Assembly: GCA_009763385.1 (NCBI GenBank)
Contig: CM019822.1
Location: 22,934,842-22,998,841, forward strand
Reading direction: 5' to 3'
Length of the DNA: 64,000 nt
Source: Coix lacryma-jobi var. lacryma-jobi
Lineage: Eukaryota; Streptophyta; Magnoliopsida; Poales; Poaceae
Shown: positions 11,344-22,423 of the stretch, one piece after another
How positions within the stretch are numbered: position 1 is the first letter of the stretch
Layout of the letters: the number at the start of each line of letters is the position of its first letter
Position numbers and translations under genes: made by a program
Notes under the pieces: model-generated
Database searches by the model: none
Seen by the model: only the letters and a program-made list of their open reading frames with translations
What the model was told of the DNA's origin: nothing

Positions 11344-12892
11344 TGAAAGGATCAAGATGCCCAAGAGGGGGGTGAATTGGGCTTTTCTGAAACTTCTTGC
11401 AAGAATTAAAACCTATCAAGCCCAATTAACCCCCTAGTGCCTAGAAGTGTGTAAGACAAGAATTAATCGCACAAAAGACAATCGCTAAACCATTTCTACT
11501 CTAGCATGGCAATTCAATTTGAATGAACAACAAGAGAATGCGGAATTGAATTGCTCAAAGGTAAATGCGTAGTAAAGAGAGTAGAGAAGACACGACGATC
11601 TTTTTGCCGAGGTATCGAGGTGTCGGCACACCCCCCTAGTCCTCGTTGGAGCACCTGCACAAGGGTATCGTCCCCCTTGATCCGCGCAAGGATCAAGTGC
11701 TCACTACGAGCTGATTCTTCGCCACTCCGGCCCGGTGAATCGCTCGCTACCGGTCACAAGCTTGCTTGGGTCATCCACAATGCCACCGGATGCTCTCCAA
11801 GCTTCACGATCGCCACCAAGCCGTCTAGGTGATGCCGATCACCAAGAGTAACAAGCTAGAACTCTCACTTGACCAACACAAGGCCAAAGAGATGGATGGA
11901 TGCACACTTGCTACTCAATTCACACTAGGAGGTGTCTAATTCTCACAATTAGCAAATCACTCAACCTCACTAGGGCTCTTGCACTCACTCACACTCACAA
12001 TGTGTTTCTCAGCAGATGGAAGTGGCAAGAACACTCAAATGGATGGAGGGAAGGAAGTATATATACTCCCCCAACCGGTCATCCAAAAACAGCTCAAGAC
12101 AGGGTTTCTGCGGGGACATCGGACGCTCCGATGCCTAGCATCGGACGCTCCGATGACCTCGACCAACGGTCGACTGTACCCTCTTATCAGACCTGTTAAA
12201 GTGACATCGGACGCTGGGCAGCGTCCGATGCCAGGATTTACCCTCTCTGGAACCTCTCTGCATGCCCATCGGACGCTGGCCCTCAGCGTCCGATGCCTGC
12301 GTCCGATGCGGCCTTCAGTTCACGCGCACGTGAACAGTGGCACGGGCGCGTCCAATGTGAACACATCGACGCGTCCGATGCCACGCACCAGACAAACCCT
12401 AGTCGAGGTGGGCATCGGACGCGTCCGATGCCTACCTGGCCAGTATCCGATGCCCTTTACAAGGGCAGATTCAGCTCGGATCGCGACGCGGCCTTAACGA
12501 CTTTTGATCCTCTCGACTTAAGGCATCTCTCTGAGCTACCTAGGGCTATGAAATAACAAGTGTGCACCACACCTACCTCAATAGACTCATCTAGGTCAAG
12601 CTACTGATTCATGCTCCCCTTTATAGTACGGCCAAAGGAAAAACAAAGACCTAAGACTACCTAAGTGTCCTCCAACACCATATGACACTTAGCCTAGTCT
12701 ACCACCGTCTTCGTCGTCCGTCCTTTGAAAACCGAAACGATATCCATCGCCAGGGGGCATGAACTCCATATGCTCGTATCGTCGCCATTACCGTGACCTA
12801 ACTTAATCCTGTTTCTGCAAAACACACGTTAGTCATAGTAATCTTGTGTTTCATCCAATCACCGAAACTCACTAGGGGCCAAGATGCGTTCA
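11344..12892 (-). repeat. 5' LTR of Sirevirus 1, complete (1549 bp)
   Basis: On the plus strand it runs from TGAAAGGATC to GCGTTCA, so on the minus strand it is TG...CA. It has a TATA-like TATATATA at about 12058-12066 and the palindrome cluster at about 12115-12450. Near its start the plus strand has AAGAGGGGGGTGAATTGG, a U5 motif also seen in the other two Sirevirus LTRs of this window. Confidence 0.94.
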
Positions 12893-13660
12893 AACCCAAG
12901 AAATACTCCAAAAGGCCTACTCTCTTTGTTTGTTCCATAAGTAGTATCAAAACTGACAACATCACCAAAATATGCATAGTCAGTGAGCATTTTAGCATCA
13001 ACCCAAAAAATGTTAGCTATTTATTCTTCCCGGTCCATTTGCAATGCATATTGAAATGACGGGTTTTCAGCAATTTTTTCCTGAAAATACCTAAGCATGC
13101 TTCTAGCTTGACCATATGTCATCTCACGTAGGCGCTTGGCCCTTAAATAATTCTTGTGGTCTTGAAGAGTGTAACTGAGATGTGCTGAGCCACCAACTTG
13201 GATACAAGCCAACTTATGTGCAGCTTTGGGCCCAATTCCTGCATCGTCTGCTGTCTCATTTTCAAAACCTTGTACCTCTGAAATTTTCCTTTGGGAAACC
13301 AACAAATGTGAAGTTTGTGGCAGCTGAAGGGTGTGATTGTGTTCCAAAATCACCTCTGTGACTTTATAATTTCTCTTCTCTCGATCTATTATGAGACTCA
13401 TGCGAACTTCACAATTAGTCTTAGTTTTAGCTCTACGACACTTTTTTAAATGGTCCCTTTTATCCTTCTGTCTGTGACCCTCATTCACACAAACAAATCT
13501 GCACGATCTAATCCTGCCATCTGATTTTCTTTTGTTTAAGTATCTTTTTCGAACCTCAAAACCTATTTGGCCACCATATCTAACCCAAAACATCCAAGCC
13601 TCATCTGTGCTATTGAATTCCATGCCAACTTGAGGTAAGAAACTAGAGACAAGCACATCC
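12893..13660 (-). pseudogene. FAR1/FRS-type protein, 5' part, cut by Sirevirus 1 and with a stop
   Basis: FAR1/FHY3-related sequences are plant transcription factors derived from Mutator-like transposases. An exon begins at 13660 after a clean acceptor (TTTGTTTGTTGTAG) and reads VGMEFNSTDEAW, then a FAR1 DNA-binding domain with its zinc ligands (CRFVC, TNCEVRM, LEHNHTL). A linker leads into the start of the MULE transposase domain (FWVDAKMLTDYAYFGD, FDTTYG). A TAA at 13021-13023 separates linker and transposase domain, with the same frame open on both sides. The coding sequence stops dead at 12892 where the Sirevirus LTR begins; the rest should lie beyond the left window edge. A further upstream exon may end near 13764. 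It could be a host FRS gene or a transposase remnant. Confidence 0.85.
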
Positions 13661-16088
13661 CTACAACAAACAAAATATTTAATCTGATGATAGTATAATA
13701 ATAAGCAACTAAAATGTATCTGAACACATGGGGGTGGAGGGAAGAAGCAAGCATGGATTCCAGACCTCTTTTTGTCCATGTCATGTATCCTGAATCTATA
13801 TCGATGAATGCAAGTTGATTTCTTTAATCAATTCCAACACGAGCTGATAGTAAGAGACGATGGCAACCAAATCAGGAGAAATATTAATGAAATCTAAACA
13901 CACATGAATAGAGAAGTACAGACCTGCTAATATGCATGTTGCCTTGCCTTGCCTCAGGGCGGATGTGGATCTTCAGTCGTCGAACAAGAAATCTGTTTGC
14001 TGGGTTCGTCGATCGCCGGTCGTCGTTGCCTTGCCCTCGTCGCTTCGCGACCGTGGGAAAGGAAAATAGAATCGCGCCAAAAAGAACAGTGTTAGGGCCA
14101 GAAGAGGGAGCGTCAAAGTCGTTTTAGGCGAGGCCCAGATAGCGAAAGGTGTGTAGCAGCCGGACCAGCAGGCACCGAGAGCATGAATCGTTGGCCAACG
14201 TCTCATGCGGATCTGACGACGCAAATAGCGTGACTGCAGCAGACAGTCACTTTGCGTGAAGTTAGATGATCCGATTCCACGGCGGGGGTGGGGGAAAGGA
14301 ACGTGTGCAATGACGATATTGCCCTTCGTTAAATAAAAAAACCAAATAGTTATTTTGTATAGACGATGAGAGGCGATAGGAAGCGATTCCAACAATTGTA
14401 AAAGTCTCGACCTATAAAAACATACTTTAACAACCTAATCACAAATGCAGAAGTGAACTCCCGTGAAAATAAAAAAAATAAAAAATATGTAGGTAGTAGG
14501 CACGGGTGTGTCTCCAATACGGAGAAAGGTAAGCTGGAAAACAAAAATGCAGTGGCCGTTTTGGGGATATAGATGAACAATAACCAATTCGAAGGAAGAA
14601 ACCACAGCTCTATTCAGCTAGTAATTTCTTGGGCCAACCAGTCAGTCATTCGGCATAGAAATAACAAATCAAGACCCTAGCACAAGACCAAAATTAATCT
14701 GTCGAGATCCACTTACCAGTGACAGTGTGAAAGCAGTGGAGAGTTCCGTTACTGAATGAAGAATACATGAGTGATATTGGTTCGGCTCATCGCCTCTTTC
14801 CTGATGACACACTCGAGAAGAAGGCCGGATATGAGCCGAAACAACATCACGCCATGTCGTCTTATTCTCTCACTTTTCTCAATAATTTCCATCTGAATCG
14901 GATGCATCATGCACGGCTCCCAGAAAGGCGGCTACTATAGCCTTGTTTCTGCTAGTTCTTTATCTGCACTCTGCAAGCGATGAGCAACCGAAAAATTTTG
15001 AGCTTTAATGGCGAACACTAGTTCCATGCATGGACAGCCTAATAGCCTATATATGAAGCAGGCAAGCAGCTGGCAGCACTCAGCACCCCTCTGCCTTTCT
15101 GCACTATCTAAATATAATTGGCGCTAGCTCCTGGATGTGCCCAAGGATCAGGGGAAATGATGCCCATCGACATCGCTGGTGGGATCCCACTGACCTGCAG
15201 CTAACTTCTCCGATCTGAATTGTGTTTATTTAAGCACCGTGATACAAAAACAAAACTGATACAGTCTTAGTTTAGGGCAAAAACAATCTAGTCCTAATGC
15301 CAGGCTGCCCCTCATGAGTCGGTGAAAGTGAAAACATGTGTCATTTTTGGATCATTGTACTTGTCAAGAATCTTTGTCCTTTCACGATTGGCATGTTGCA
15401 CTACAAAACTCACAACACCTTGTTGTCCATGTTCCTATGATTCTTGTAGTATGTGTTTGGCAGACTGGGTAGGCGGGGTTTGGGCGACACATGAAGAATC
15501 GAGACGGGGGAAAAGAAAATTATCGAGAGGATGAGGCCTCATATATAGCTGATAAAAGCAGCCTCATATATAGCTGACAGTGACTGACGGTGTTAAATAT
15601 CTTTTGGCTGGATAACCAAACAGAAAAATAGAGATTGACCCATCGCTCTCAACTGAACATAAAATGGATCATCCCTTTTGACAATCAGAGATACAACAAT
15701 TCTTTTTTTCTTGTCGCCAAAACCATAAGTTCTTCTGGACAGCAACATGGTCTCTACAGAACATGGATTTGACTATGGTTTTATATTGCAATATATACAA
15801 ATTTGAACAAATATATAATTTATTAGAGCTCTTTTACGGTGGTTGTAGGTGCTTTTGGGTTCCTCTTGGTTCCTAGGCTAGGTTATTATCTCTAATTAGT
15901 TTTATGATTTAAAATTTTGCATTACGAAACGGAAGAAGACAACACGGACGTATGGAAATGGAAACTAGAAACGAACTGACAAGCTGCAATGCATAGTATA
16001 CATGGACTGATCGATCGGAACAAGACGACCGAACAAACAAAGCTAACGCATACGGCGACGGATGGATGGGTCGCGGTCGGTCATGGGC
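13661..16088. other. Upstream region of FAR1-type gene and intergenic DNA
   Basis: No further coding domain recognised. 13661-14130 probably holds the first intron and 5' leader of the FAR1-type gene; the GC-rich part at 13960-14130 fits a first exon or promoter. At 15046-15056 there is an isolated TATA-like CTATATATGAAG followed by only a very short ORF. A 26-bp duplication (CCTCATATATAGCTGA units) lies at about 15537-15580. The rest is AT-rich with no clear structure. Confidence 0.5.
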
Positions 16089-16345
16089 TCAGTTCTCACT
16101 ACCTAGGACGGCCTCCCACACGTCCTCGAAGGCGGCGAGGATGGCCGGGTAATGGGGCGGCGAGTTGAGGGATAGGTATGACACTAGGAGCTTGCTGAGT
16201 GCGTCGGCGCCGCAGATGCGCCGCCCAGCCACCATCTCCACCTTGGAGCTTCAGAAATCGGCGTACGGGTTGCGCGACCGCTTGACCACCGTCGTTCCTG
16301 TGGCCGCCGATGCCACGGCGGCGCCGACACCGATGCCGCACCTAC
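16089..16345 (-). pseudogene. OVATE-family protein, C-terminal domain fragment with a stop
   Basis: OVATE family proteins are plant transcriptional repressors controlling organ shape and cell wall formation. On the minus strand a frame ending at the TGA 16089-16091 reads VVKRSRNPYADF, stop, SSKVEMVAGRR, then LLVSYLSLNSPPHYPAILAA and FEDVWEAVLG. This is the OVATE domain pattern (PYxDF..SM..M, L..YLSLNSP..H..I..AF..VW). The in-frame TGA stands where the family usually has Arg and is one C-to-T step from CGA. No N-terminal part is found upstream, so this is a truncated relic of about 85 codons. Recognised from memory of the family, not by a search. Confidence 0.7.
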
Positions 16346-17097
16346 GCCAGTGCGATCACCCGACTCAAACATCATTTTTCTATTATAAATATACCATACG
16401 AAAATAGAACAATCTATTTTAGGTGTTGATCCCACCAATTTTAATACGCGCATAGCGTATATGGTCCCACTATTTGATATACATTTGGTTCCTCTCGGCA
16501 TCTCTCTAAATGGTTCCTCTCAGTGCCTCTGCCTTTTTAGCCGTCGGATCGCTCCTCGTGAGCCGTCTATTTTTCGGCAACCATTGTAAAAATTCTCAAT
16601 TTATTAACAGATCTTTTAAGACCAATCTATATATATTTTTGCAGTGTTTCGATCGAAGTACACATATTATGTACGCACATGTACAAATGAAAGCCCCAGA
16701 TCTTTTTCGGTGGAGAGCAGAACGTGCCACGTAGAATGTTAGATCGTACACGTGAATTCGGCAAGAATCTAGCGAGAAACTATATTTCAGTACCGTGCGA
16801 GTTTTAAATTGGTTATAGTTATATATATATGTTGTTGTCAATTTGCCAAGGTGATGTCCAGTTCATGGCCACACTGTCTCACTGATTAGCATACGAGGGC
16901 ACATGCCTACGGCGGTTTGCCACTTGACAGGGAACACATATACTATTGTAGGAGTACTGTACTATATAAATAATAGGAGTACACAACAGAGATGAGATGT
17001 TTTTATTTTCTCTCCAGACATCAGCATATGAGTTTGCTTCGTACTCGCCAGCCAGGCAAGGACCTGGACGTTTTATTTGTTCGTACAACACCAGTTA
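16346..17097. other. Intergenic, no gene seen
   Basis: AT-rich sequence with short ORFs that match nothing I know. No terminal repeats were clear enough to call an element. Confidence 0.5.
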
Positions 17098-17333
17098 GGT
17101 CTTGTTTAGTTCGCGAAATTTTTAGAGAAAAGTTTCTATAGTACTTTCATTGTTATTTGACAAACTTTGTCTAAACATGGACTACTAGGCTCAAAAGATT
17201 CGTCTCAACATAAACAGATTAAAAGTATAATTAGTTATTTTTTACTTACATTTAATGCTTTATGCATGTGTCTAAAGATTCGATGTGACGAGTACTGTGT
17301 AAAATTTTTAGGAGAATTTGAGGAAACATAGCC
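17098..17333. mobile_element. MITE, Tourist-like (PIF/Harbinger type), 236 bp
   Basis: Starts GGTCTTGTTTAGTT and ends with the imperfect complement AACATAGCC. It is flanked by TTA on both sides (17095-17097 and 17334-17336), the 3-bp duplication of PIF/Harbinger elements. The inner sequence (TCTAAACATGGACTACTAGG, AAAGATTCGTCTC, CATGTGTCTAAAGATTCGAT) matches a very common MITE of Andropogoneae genomes. Confidence 0.75.
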
Positions 17334-18980
17334 TTAGCTAAAGTTGTGAGGCTGTTTGGATCCATATATTATAACAGCTGATGAGGTGTACAACTTTTTA
17401 GAGAAAAAATACCATAATAATTAATGTCCTCACACTTTGATTTTTATGTTGATGCTATGGGAGAAAGAGAGTGTCTTGTGGTGTCTAAAAGAAAAAGCTA
17501 GGTTCTCTGAGCTTATCAAATTATGGAATATGAGGGTCTCTAGATTCCAGAAAGCTAGCTAGAAGCTTTCTAGACATGACTAAAGATCAAGGTTTCCCGG
17601 ATGGATGGCGGACCGGCGAGCGCGACACGAGCTGGATGCACGTTAGCATTGCTACCTCTACCCTCTGCGAACAAGCCCAAGAAAATGAGTATCAATTACG
17701 AGTATCAAATTTACATCAACGCTCTGCCTCCACAAAATGAATGTGAACACTCCGCATCATGTCATCGCAAATTTTCCCATTAGGCAATACTAATTGCTAA
17801 ACCGAATAAAAAGTGACCAAATTCGAGATATGTGTGGCTCACCGATGTTATTGAAAGGCAGCAGAGTCTCTTGGCAATTGAAAGGCAGCAGAGTCTCTTG
17901 GCAATTGAAAGGCAGAGGCTATGGCCTCCATGCAGAGTGGTGGCTGTCGCCCATCGCTTATGTCACCGACGTCGTCTTCATTGTATAACGCCGCTGCCGT
18001 CACCCACGCTAGATGATTAGCGCAGAGTGGGGGATGTCCAAGCAGATCGGCGCAAGCCTTGCAGAGTCACCGGCACAACGTGGAGCACGACCGAGGCACT
18101 CGCGGAGCCCGCGGCGAGGTTGGGGAAGAGCTGCGCGAAGAGCTTCAAGAGCATGCCCTCGATGTCAGTGAGGAGGTGCTTGTCGATGGTGTACCGCGCC
18201 GGGTTACGGCAGCAACACGCGGGCTCGGAGCCAAGGATGGCGACCACGAACCAAAAGCCATCACCGCCGTCGTCACCCCTCGCATTGAGCCGCTGCGAAC
18301 GAGATCGAGCGACTCCTGCGGATCGAACATAAACCTGGGAGACCGACCCTAAGTGGGCAGCAGGTGGATGGGCTGGACTTGGGTGGGAACGAATAGGGCC
18401 GGCCAGAGTTCAGATCCAAACAAAAATAATTTAATTATTTAAATATGTGCTTTAAGATTCGTGTAAGTTTTTTTAAAAGGACCACCAGAGCAAAACTCTT
18501 TAAATTATATAGTTTTTTCACTATTCACGCTATCTTATTTTGTGCTTTTTTATTTCTCTTATTTGCATTCTTTTATTTCAAACATGTCATTAAGGGCCAT
18601 TAGAAAGGACACAAGAAATTTGATTTGAGCAACCTCGCTGAGCTAAATTATCCGGAATACGAAAAAAAAAATATGAATTTGTATTCCGAGTACGACGCGG
18701 TTACTCCCTTCCAGTCCAGTCCTACTCGTGTCAGTTCTGCCTCTCAGCAGCGATCTCTTCGACAACATGTCGGCGGTGGACGCACCCGCGCCAGTCCAAC
18801 TCGGTCTCGACGTCTCGTCGCGTCCGGTCGGCCTCGCACTGATAAACCATGAACCCAACGACGCTACGCGCCCTCGACCGATCGCAACACGCCCGCGCCG
18901 CGTCTCGTCTCGCTGATTTCGCCTCGTTGATCTTTGCCTCGTCTCTCCGTCCGACCCGAACGCCGGCGACTCGATCGGAC
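17334..18980. other. Intergenic region upstream of TIM23
   Basis: Contains a 27-bp tandem repeat (17850-17915) and a GC-rich block (about 18030-18330). The GC-rich block is open on the minus strand (for example RYTIDKHLLTDIEGMLLKLF) but I do not recognise it; it may be a captured gene fragment. The stretch 18650-18980 is the likely TIM23 promoter and leader, with an upstream ATG at 18767 opening a 49-codon frame (ending 18916) that overlaps the first ATG of the main frame at 18849. Confidence 0.5.
17850..17915. repeat. 27-bp tandem repeat, about 2.4 copies
   Basis: Unit ATTGAAAGGCAGCAGAG followed by TCTCTTGGCA occurs at 17850-17876 and 17877-17903, with a partial third copy. The unit keeps one reading frame (9 codons) open, but no known protein is encoded. 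Confidence 0.85.
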
Positions 18981-19673
18981 ATGTCGCGCGCCATCCCCGC
19001 CGACCCTCGCGACAGCACTTGGCAGGAGGACCCGGCACGCCGCCACGTCGCTCTGCCCGAGTACGGCGGCCGCATCGCGTTCCCCAGCGTCGCTCTGCCC
19101 GAGCACGACGGCGGCCGCCGCCGCATCGCGTTCCCCGGCGCCGCTCTGCCCGAGCACGGCGGCGGCGGCGGCATCGCGTTCCCCAACCCGGCGTACCGCG
19201 CGCTCTACGACCTCCCGACGTCGCCCGAGTTCCTCTTCGAGGAGGAGGCGCGCCGGAAGGGGCTCACCTGGGGCGAGGACTTCACCCTGTGCACGGGCGT
19301 CGGGTACCTCGCGGGCGCCGTCGCGGGGCTCCGCCGCGCCGCCGTCGAGGCGGAGCGCGGAGAGGGGCTCAAGCTGCGCGCCAACCGCGTCCTCAACAGC
19401 TGCGGCTCCGTGGGCCGCGCCTACGGCAACCGGCTCGGCGTGATCGCCATGCTCTTCTCCGCCACCAAGTCCGGCGTCAGCGGGTGCAGGTCTGGCGCCG
19501 ACGACTGGATCAACGCCGCGGTCGCCGGGGTCGGCACCGGTGCGCTCTATCGCATGCCGGGCGGGCCGCGGTCTGCCGTCGTCGGCAGCATTGTCGGGGG
19601 TCTCCTAGCAGGGGCCGCCATTGTTGTAGGGAGGCCCGTGCTTGGGAAATTCGCGCCAAATCTTGGCGTCTGA
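18981..19673 (+). CDS. TIM23: Mitochondrial import inner membrane translocase subunit TIM23-type
   Basis: Channel-forming subunit of the inner-membrane presequence translocase. From the ATG at 18981 (MSRAIPADPRDSTWQEDP) the product is about 230 residues, near the family's usual 180-220. The hydrophilic N-terminus holds three tandem copies of a VALPE..GG..IAFP unit, then the plant TIM23 signature YRALYDLPTSPEFLFEEEA. The Tim17/22/23 domain follows (GVGYLAGAVAG, LKLRANRVLN, YGNRLGVIAML, WINAAVAGVGTGALYR, SAVVGSIVGGLLAGA), giving four glycine-rich membrane spans. Single exon, as in many grass homologues. An in-frame ATG at 18849 would add 44 Arg/Ser/Ala-rich residues resembling a presequence; I prefer 18981 because TIM23 normally has none. 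No breaks are seen. It converges with CslH across about 520 bp. Confidence 0.9.
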   Translation: MSRAIPADPRDSTWQEDPARRHVALPEYGGRIAFPSVALPEHDGGRRRIAFPGAALPEHGGGGGIAFPNPAYRALYDLPTSPEFLFEEEARRKGLTWGEDFTLCTGVGYLAGAVAGLRRAAVEAERGEGLKLRANRVLNSCGSVGRAYGNRLGVIAMLFSATKSGVSGCRSGADDWINAAVAGVGTGALYRMPGGPRSAVVGSIVGGLLAGAAIVVGRPVLGKFAPNLGV

Positions 19674-20197
19674 AATATTTGCCGTGTTTATTATGGGTGG
19701 TGTACAGTGTACTGTTGGCCTATATATAATTTGATTGAATCGCCGAGGCCGAGCGGCCTCACCTGGCGTAGGCGTCTCGTCGTCGCGTCCTGCGAGGTTT
19801 GCAACGTGCCAAGAAGTGCGTTGTGGTCGGCGTCCGAGACCATCAGGCGTCGCGTTGAGGACTTCAGTAGCATGTTCAGTTGCTTTTGAACCTTGGCCCT
19901 GTTCCTGTAGATGTTTTCTGTCATGCAGGCATTACCATACAGACAATAGAAGACCCTCCTGGTCCTGGATAATTCAATGTTTAATTTTCGCTGAAATTAT
20001 GCCTCACAAAACGACTTTAAAAATAGTACATTTTCAAGCCAACCATGTTTTGGACTAAATGTGATCACATTCACAGACATACCGCACAGTTTGAATTGTT
20101 ATCATATCTTTGTCTTTTACATGTTCGTAAGTCCTAACATATACATACAATTCTTGAGAGGTGAACTATGCTAGTATCAATCCCGCAACAGCTAAGT
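19674..20197. other. Convergent 3' region between TIM23 and CslH
   Basis: Should contain the 3' untranslated regions of both genes. No coding domain or element seen; short ORFs are not convincing. Confidence 0.6.
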
Positions 20198-20747
20198 TCA
20201 TCTGCAAAAGTTTACAAATGCAGCCACAAGCAAAGCAGCCTTCAGCTTGACGCTCCAGGGGATGCCATAGCTTCCCTTGCCCACAATGCCCATCACAAAT
20301 GGCCAGAAACATAGCAGCAGCCAACTACAGCAGACGAATTCACCAACACCCGGGCCACCGTCTTCAACCGCTCCGGCAACCACCCGCCATGCTCCGACAG
20401 CTATGGCGGCAATGTTCAAGATTGCAATTGCTGTCGCAGGGATGAACACCGGTGACGAATCAAAGGTGAACCGCGCAAGGTCAGTCTCATCGGCACTGCA
20501 ATCGCCAGCGGACGTGCACTTGTCCTTGCGAGTGACCTCGAACACAGTCTCAGAGAGCCCTAAAGTCTTGAGTAGCACGGTGAGGAACGCGAGGAGCCAG
20601 GCAGAGGATGTGATGATCCGCTGCATCCTTTGGTTGTTCCACCAGGCACGAGCTGAGAGCCGGCAATCCATGTACTCCATGAAGTTGTATACGTTGTAAC
20701 TCAGAAATAGGGTTAACAGGATGCTGAAACCTGATTCTGATGGCTGC

Positions 20748-20858
20748 AAAAGAGCATAGAATTCAGATAGAAACTGTTCACTGCATCGAGACCTGTTCAA
20801 GCATACGTAGAGTTCAGATATAAACTGTTCACTGCATCGAGACCTGTTCAAGCCTTTT
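20748..20858. repeat. Tandem duplication in CslH intron 8
   Basis: A segment of about 57 bp containing AAACTGTTCACTGCATCGAG and ACCTGTTCAAGC occurs twice in a row inside intron 8 (20744-20949), starting close to the exon 9 acceptor. The two copies are nearly identical. Confidence 0.85.
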
Positions 20859-22423
20859 TTTATGAAGGTAGTTCAAGGCTTAGTTGTACAAACTTCAAAT
20901 AAAGGAAAAAGGGAAGAAAAGGAAAAATTAGAATTTAGAAACACTATACCTTCGGCAGAAACGATTGGTTTGCAAGAAGGCAGTAAGGTCCCAGCAGCGA
21001 ATAGCACAGCTCAAAAGGTGCCCTCAGTGGCCACACGTCGATGACCAGGTAGGCAAGGCATTGCCGGAATTGCAGGCGCTTGCAGACGGAGAGGAGGATT
21101 GGGTTGTTCCGGCTCAGGAGTATCTCAAAGAGACCTGTCGCCCATCTCTTGTACTGGGTTAGGCTGGCCGGCCCACCCGTCGGTGCGTTGCCGAGGAACG
21201 CCGGCGGATTGGTGTTCAGAAGTGCTGAATTCCAGCCAGCAGCATGGATCCGCTGCCCGGTCAGGATGTCCTCAGTCGTTGATCCATAAACCCAGCCAAT
21301 CTGCAGATACATTATTGTTGAAGCAATGTAGAAAAATCTACAAAGAAGTATGTACTGCTACACTATATGTAAAATTGTACTGTAACTAACAGTCAGTCAG
21401 TGATGGGGTTGCTAAAATACCTCCTGTCCCCAGCATGTGCTGGTCTCATAGTTGCAGGCAGACACTTCTTTTGCCACTTCGATACGACTCGATAAATCTA
21501 CGGTTCGTGCTGGAAGCATGTCTCCGGATATGATGCTCTGAGCTGATTCGATTAATTCTTTTTGATTGCCAAGCTTCACTTGCAGTTGCAGCTCCTCGCT
21601 ATGTGGTGAGCCTGACAAATAATTTTCTAATTACACCAACTCATGAAATGGACAACTTCAATGGTTTTGCAAATGAGTTTGACATTTTTGTTTTTTTTTC
21701 AAAAACATATAAAAATCTCCTATCCAACGGTTTGGCAGATAAGCTTAGCATTTTTAGCAACTTGGCAAACACCGGGTGATATTTGACATATATGTCAAGT
21801 TGCGGTTCGTTTGACAACCGCTCTCGCGTGCTACTCCGCGGGATATTTCCCTCTCGCGCGCATAATTTTTTAGTGTTGCCAAGTCTAAATGCAAAACCGT
21901 TGGAGATTGACTCTTTTTACTTTTGTCATATTAATTTGAGAGTTGGCAAATACCATATTTTGTCAAATAAAAAATGCAAAACCGTTGGAGTTGCTAAAAT
22001 GAACCGAAATACATTGGGTTTACAGGCACACTTCTGAGTGCTGAGAGTTGCATATCAGCTTATGCTCAGAATTCACCTGTTATCCTTTGTTTGACTTGTG
22101 TGGTGATGAAGTCTGGTGGCACGCCATAAATTACTTTCCTTCTGTGAAAGCAACCCGTTCCGTTATAATAAATTCCTTGAAGTCCAGCAAATCCATACCC
22201 AAGCTTCTAAACTCATCAGCACAGAAATGATAGCCAGTAGCAAGGAACATTAGTGTTCAGTAGTCAGTACCGCACATAAAACATGAGCTCAGGGGAGAAT
22301 TTAGGGGACTTTCTTGGTCCATTAACCCCGATAAAATTTATAGACCCTTTAGCCAAATCTTGGTAAAGTTTTTTTAAAAAAATCATAGGTAACTCCAATG
22401 ATGTTCTCGGCTAGATTCGTCAC

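Larger units (their letters stand above)
1..12892 (-). mobile_element. Copia LTR retrotransposon (Sirevirus-type), left end cut by window edge
   Basis: Element read on the minus strand: 5' LTR 11344-12892, primer site 11330-11341, gag 8892-11263, pol 5648-8875, a third ORF 1491-4048, polypurine tract 1063-1077, and the 3' LTR running out of the window at base 1. The Copia domain order (protease, integrase, RT, RNase H), long gag, extra ORF after pol and the polypurine sequence ending in GGGGGAGAT beside the LTR match Sireviruses. Coding regions carry a frameshift and a stop, so this copy is not autonomous. By eye the two LTRs differ at about twenty positions plus two indels over roughly 1 kb, so it is clearly older than the second Sirevirus at 25603-37638. 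It lies inside a FAR1-type gene; the 5-bp target duplication cannot be checked because the other end is outside. Confidence 0.93.

Noticed and set aside
15046..15180. Promoter-like TATA followed by a gene
   Set aside because: A TATA-like box is present but the only downstream ORF is about 15 codons; no gene can be supported.
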